Source: Callipepla californica brunnescens (Eukaryota > Chordata > Aves > Galliformes > Odontophoridae). Taken from it: a DNA stretch of 64,000 nucleotides. The notes under the pieces were generated by a model. That model saw only the letters and a list, made by a program, of their open reading frames with translations, searched no databases and had not been told where the DNA came from. Made by a program: the position numbers and the translations under genes. The stretch is from assembly GCA_023055505.1 (NCBI GenBank), contig JALIRH010000004.1, positions 50,969,115 to 51,033,114 on the forward strand. Direction: 5' to 3'. Numbering within the stretch: position 1 is the stretch's first letter; every line of letters starts with the position of its first letter. Shown one piece after another: positions 60,101-64,000 of the stretch.

Positions 60101-62689
60101 GGAATGATGTTGATGAAAAGGGATTAAAAAAGAAAGACATGAAACCAATAATCTAGTTCCTGTTCTGCAGACAGCAATATGGTCATTCAATCTTAACTCT
60201 TCTGGCTATTTCTCTTCATTAAAGATGGACTTGTGAAGGGAACAATGTTTCTTAATTCAGAAACTAAAAGTCATACAACAAAAAGTAGGAAAATTTAGCA
60301 CAAGGAAGAGAAACTGGAAAGAATTAACTTGGCAAAATCTATTCCATCCTCTTTATGATTACCAGTCCTTTAAAAATCTATTGAATATACAGCATTGAGG
60401 AGGAGTGAAATCTTCTAGGAAAAGAACACTGAAAAAGTAGGAATGGTATGTCCCAATGATGTATCTGACTCAAACGAAGGGATTTTTATACCTTCTTGCC
60501 AATGACAGAAGAAGTTTTTCCAAGTCCAATTTTGGGTGAAAATGTGCTTTTTTTTTCTGCGTTGAGCTCATGAAGTGTCTTTCACTTCTTCACTACCTTG
60601 ACCTCTGGAAGCCTGATTCAAATCAGAGGAGCAGCTGTCTACTGTAACACCCAATTGTTGTTCACCTAGGACTTTAATTACAATATATTCTTCTCAGGCT
60701 CTACAATTGCTTTTACAAAGAAAGAAAATGTCATGGTGCTCATTCTACAGTCAGAGAAACTGAAGCCAAAAATGACAAAAAGTTACTTGCCCTGATGAAC
60801 CAGACTCTGAGGCCACATCAGTACCAACTGTTCCCTGTTAGAAAAAAAGGTCTGTTCTATGAAACAAGCAGCTTCTGGGCTTTATAGCAGGACAAGTAAT
60901 AAATACATCAAACTACTTCAAGAAGACCTTCAGACAGGTATTGAGAGCTTCAGGGAGGAAATCAGAAAGCATTAATAGGAATAAGCTAATAATATTTCAT
61001 TTACAGTTTTCGCAATGGTTCCAACTGTTATTCTTACCTCATTCTTCCACACTGTGAGCTGATAGTCTTTGCATCTCCTGGGTGGACATACAAGATGCTG
61101 GTGTCCCAAAGAGAAGAAAGCTCTGGTTCTGCAAGGCAGGGTTTGTTTGCCCACTTCCAGGAGGGTCTGTGCTGTGCATCACTGGAAAGCTGTGAAGAAA
61201 CACGGGAAAAGCTCAGCATGCAGACTGTAAAGCTCAGCTTCTCCTTTCCTGCAATGAGTCTTTGAGTATTGCAAATAAGCTCCCACTGCCACCAGACTCA
61301 AGCTCTGAAATCCTTTCTGTGGTGAAACTCAAGAGCAACATGCTGGGTTGGTGCTGATGACTCTGCCAACCTCAGCTGTTACTGAAAAACAGATCCTAAG
61401 GGAATCTCCTTGCATTTACACCTTGGCCTGCTCCAAACGCCCCTCAAAGAGTGCATCACTTCGAGATCCCTCAGGGAAGTAACTTCTAAGATATTTATAA
61501 CGTCAAACATTCCTCACTGCCTGAAAGAATAAATAAACACTGTCAATTTCCCTGTTTTGTTGCAGCTAATGGCAGAGCAGGACATCAGTTGTTTCTTTCC
61601 TCAGGACTTGCATGCACCTCTGCTTTTCCCCATAGATGCTTTCTCTATGAAGAGTAAAAAAAAATGTTATGAATAAATTGAAAAAAAAAATGCTTGTAGA
61701 CCCAAAAGAAAGAATGCATCTATTATAAAATAAAATCTCTTTTAGCAGCTATTAGAATGCATTAAAAATATTCACAGGACTCTCCCCTCCAGTAACGTTG
61801 CAAAAGCCATGCAAATAATAATTGTGGCTAAGTGCACTACAGTGACAGTCAATATTGTACTTCCCAAGCTAGTACTCATTATTCTTTATGGAACTCATGC
61901 ATTTTGTGAAAGATCAAAAGATTTACATATCATATGGAGTGCTTTAGGGAGTGACTTGCTGTGCACTTTAAATGCACAATGTTCCACAGTCATTTAAATA
62001 CAGATTTCATTTCTCTCTTCTGTGCGATATTAAATTTGAAAAAGGAGAGGGAGAGAGACGAAGTCAACTTGGGCACCTTTGTTCACATCATGAAATACAA
62101 TTTTAATTTGGTTCCGATACAGAAGTTTAATATTTTTATGGGACGTTATTGAATAATCTGCTAGGCTCAGCACTGGCCTTTGCACAGGGAGGAGATGAAA
62201 GAAATCAATTTTTTTTTATGAGTGCTGCAGGCAAAATCATCTACTCTTCCATGCCCCAGGGAACGCAACGGACTTCTCTGCAGCCTCCCACTGCTTACCC
62301 GGTCTATGCTTGTGGGTGTAGGAAGAAAGAAGGAGCAGCAACCTATTTCCTTACAGTGAGAAAGAGGGAAAACATTGGTATTTCTGTGCTGTACTAGACT
62401 GCAGGAGGAGCAACGGCATTGCTCGTGTGCCCCTGGGTGAGCCACTGCACACAGCCTCTTCTGTGCTACGTGGAGACAAAAACACATTTTTACCTTGCCA
62501 GGATGTTGTGAGGATAAAGAAATACATTAAGGACAGCTGAATGGTCAGTTACTATGGTAATACAGCCACATGGCTGCACAGAGGGGCTCTGAGGCCATAT
62601 TTGCCATGCCTGTGCTCTGCTCTACATATTCATGCACCCAAGACCTGGATGTGCCTTGCCCTTCTGCAAGGGCACTGAGCAAAGCCTCT
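57175..62689. other. Unique sequence, no gene seen
   Basis: This is the longest stretch without a CR1 (5.5 kb). A weak MIR-like match lies at 60741. Possible conserved AT-rich blocks lie at about 58980-59360 and 61700-62110; the latter includes an exact octamer ATGCAAAT at 61809-61816 followed by 'aataattg'. Open frames of up to 114 codons (57348-57692) have no recognised relatives. Confidence 0.45.
60741..60800 (-). mobile_element. Possible MIR core fragment
   Basis: The plus strand reads 'cattctacagtcagagaaac', 'tgaagccaaaaatgacaaaa' and 'agttacttgccctgatg'. This parallels the reversed MIR core, which goes from a 'tttacagatgaggaaactga' type stretch to an 'aagtaacttgccc' type stretch with the right spacing. 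Only about 60 bases match and several differ, so the call is tentative. Confidence 0.45.
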
Positions 62690-63080
62690 CTTTCCTCCCT
62701 ATCCTCCCTTAAGGTATTTATAGGCATAGATGGGATTGCCCTGAGGCTCTCCTCACAGCACAGCTGCTCCAGACCCTTGGCAGCCCTATGCTGGGCTCTC
62801 TCCAGCATGCCTAGATCTCTCTTGCACTGTGACCCAGAACTGGACCCAGTCCTTCAGGTGTGGGCATCACCAGAGCTGAGTAGATGGGAAGGACCACCTC
62901 CTTTGATCTTCTTTTGCCTAAGACAGTACAGTATATCGTCAGCCTTCTTAGCATCACAGTGCTCCTATCCTACTGGGTGTTTACCTTGACTCCAGATCCT
63001 ATCCTGTAGAGCATTTTCCTAGCTGGGTGGCCCCAGCATGTACAGGTGTCTGGATTTGTTCCTCCCCCGGTACCTAAGGA
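62690..63080 (-). mobile_element. CR1 LINE, old ORF2 fragment (about 390 bp)
   Basis: The plus strand reads 'aaggtatttataggcataga', 'gctctctccagcatgcctag', 'cagaactggacccagtcctt', 'caggtgtgggcatcaccaga', 'gctgagtagatgggaagg' and 'gttcctcccccggtac', the reverse of CR1 ORF2 upstream of the 3' end. On the minus strand 'LERAQHRAAKGLEQLCCEE' mirrors the ORF2 stretch 'LE..Q.RA.K...L..L.YEE'. Stops and frameshifts elsewhere show it is dead. No 3' tail is present. It is the longest and apparently the most diverged CR1 piece here. Confidence 0.92.
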
Positions 63081-64000
63081 AAGGGTGAAGGGTACAACTG
63101 TCTGTCATTTGGGGTCTACTCCACCAACAGGAAACCTGGGCAATATCCTTCAAGTCTATTTACACTAGCAAGGTCACAAAAATGCATCCCTGCTCCTTTT
63201 ATAAAGAAAGAAAAGAAAGCCTTCTAAATGAGTAATTAGCCCTTTATTTTTATAGAAGAACAGGAAGGTTTTCATGAATAGGAAATCTACCCAATTTGTT
63301 TGCTTCTGGTACATTCTGCATTATTTTCCGAATGAAGTGAATGAAAAACCTCTTTAATGAAGCATAACTATGTTGTGATTAAGGCTTATTCTGTCTAAAT
63401 ATTGACTCAGATAACATTTTCTCAGGATGAACAGACCATAACCCATGAATCTGGCAGCAAAGCCAGGAAGATTAATAGGAAAGATGCATTTTCTGGTTGT
63501 CTGGAGAAAAGTTTGATGTGGCCAAGGCAACAGCCAGAGACTTCTCTCATAATTTACAAGATCCAGCCAGCAAGTTTTTAAGAAGCTATAATTTTCTTGA
63601 TCCATTGGACATCTGGAAGCTCAGGGCCCAAGTGGTTCTTTCCTTTGCTCTCTGGTTAGTACAGAAACAAGATGAGAGCAGCACGAATTTCTGTAAGATG
63701 ACCCCATTGTCTTGGAACAAAGATGAACCATGGACTCTTCCAAGCCCTACTGAAGTACGTCTGCTTGCTAGCTCTTTGACTTGCACCTGCAGGTGAAATC
63801 AGAATAAGTCAATTATTAATCCTGGCCTAAACCATCCAGGAAAGGAACAGGTTGGCTATTGCTTGGGAGAAGAATAGTCTAATTGGAAAAAGGGGTGCTT
63901 GGAGTGTTAGCTCAAACAAGAACACTCAGTTCTCCTGGACACATTTGGTCTTACATAAATTTGCATTGTGCAACATTTTTCTCTTTCTCATTCAAAAAGC
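63081..64000. other. Unique sequence, no gene seen
   Basis: No repeat or exon was recognised in the last 0.9 kb. A 99-codon plus frame (63497-63796) is unrecognised and overlaps an open minus-strand frame. Confidence 0.5.

Noticed and set aside
1..64000. CRISPR array, prokaryotic operon, phage or endogenous retrovirus
   Set aside because: No regularly spaced repeats, no ribosome-binding sites or dense coding, no LTR pair, and no gag/pol-type frame were seen; the only reverse-transcriptase traces belong to CR1.

Overview
The window reads as nuclear DNA from a bird. The evidence is the repeat content: about 27 fragments of the avian CR1 LINE are scattered over both strands. Most carry the diagnostic CR1 3' end, in which a stretch like 'gatgatct..gaggtcccttccaac' is followed by short repeats of 'attctatg'. 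There are no operons, no ribosome-binding sites and no long open frames. The base composition is AT-rich and CpG-poor. I cannot fix the species; a galliform-like genome fits, but other birds are possible.

No protein-coding gene, rRNA gene or intact tRNA gene could be supported. The longest open frame (264 codons, 39464-40258) lies in a locally GC-rich block and does not look like a known protein. The other open frames are short, unrecognised, low-complexity or inside CR1. The window is best described as intergenic or deep intronic sequence, possibly a gene desert.

Layout. 1-3.5 kb: unique sequence. 3.5-7.7 kb: three plus-strand CR1 pieces. 7.7-12.8 kb: unique sequence with homopolymers. 12.8-17 kb: one plus-strand CR1, a cluster of three minus-strand CR1 pieces (14.2-15.2 kb), an AT-rich block that may be conserved noncoding sequence, and another plus-strand CR1. 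17-24 kb: mostly unique, with one CR1 and a CA repeat. 24-31 kb: CR1 on both strands, including a tail-to-tail pair at 30.4-30.8 kb. 31-39 kb: mostly unique, with a roughly 70-bp tandem duplication and a deleted CR1 ORF2 fragment. 39-40.3 kb: an old MIR/CORE-SINE next to a CpG-rich island-like block. 41-48.5 kb: four CR1 pieces and a candidate conserved element near 43.6-44.1 kb. 48.6-50.3 kb: a second CpG cluster and a degraded tRNA-like element that ends in a T run. 51-57.2 kb: four CR1 pieces and T-rich simple repeats. 57.2-64 kb: mostly unique, with a weak MIR match and one old CR1 ORF2 fragment at the 3' side.

Nothing here amounts to a new multi-gene system. The points most worth checking are the two isolated CpG clusters, the tRNA-like element, the ancient SINE copies, and several blocks that read like conserved noncoding elements. 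The last are judged by eye only, with no alignment.
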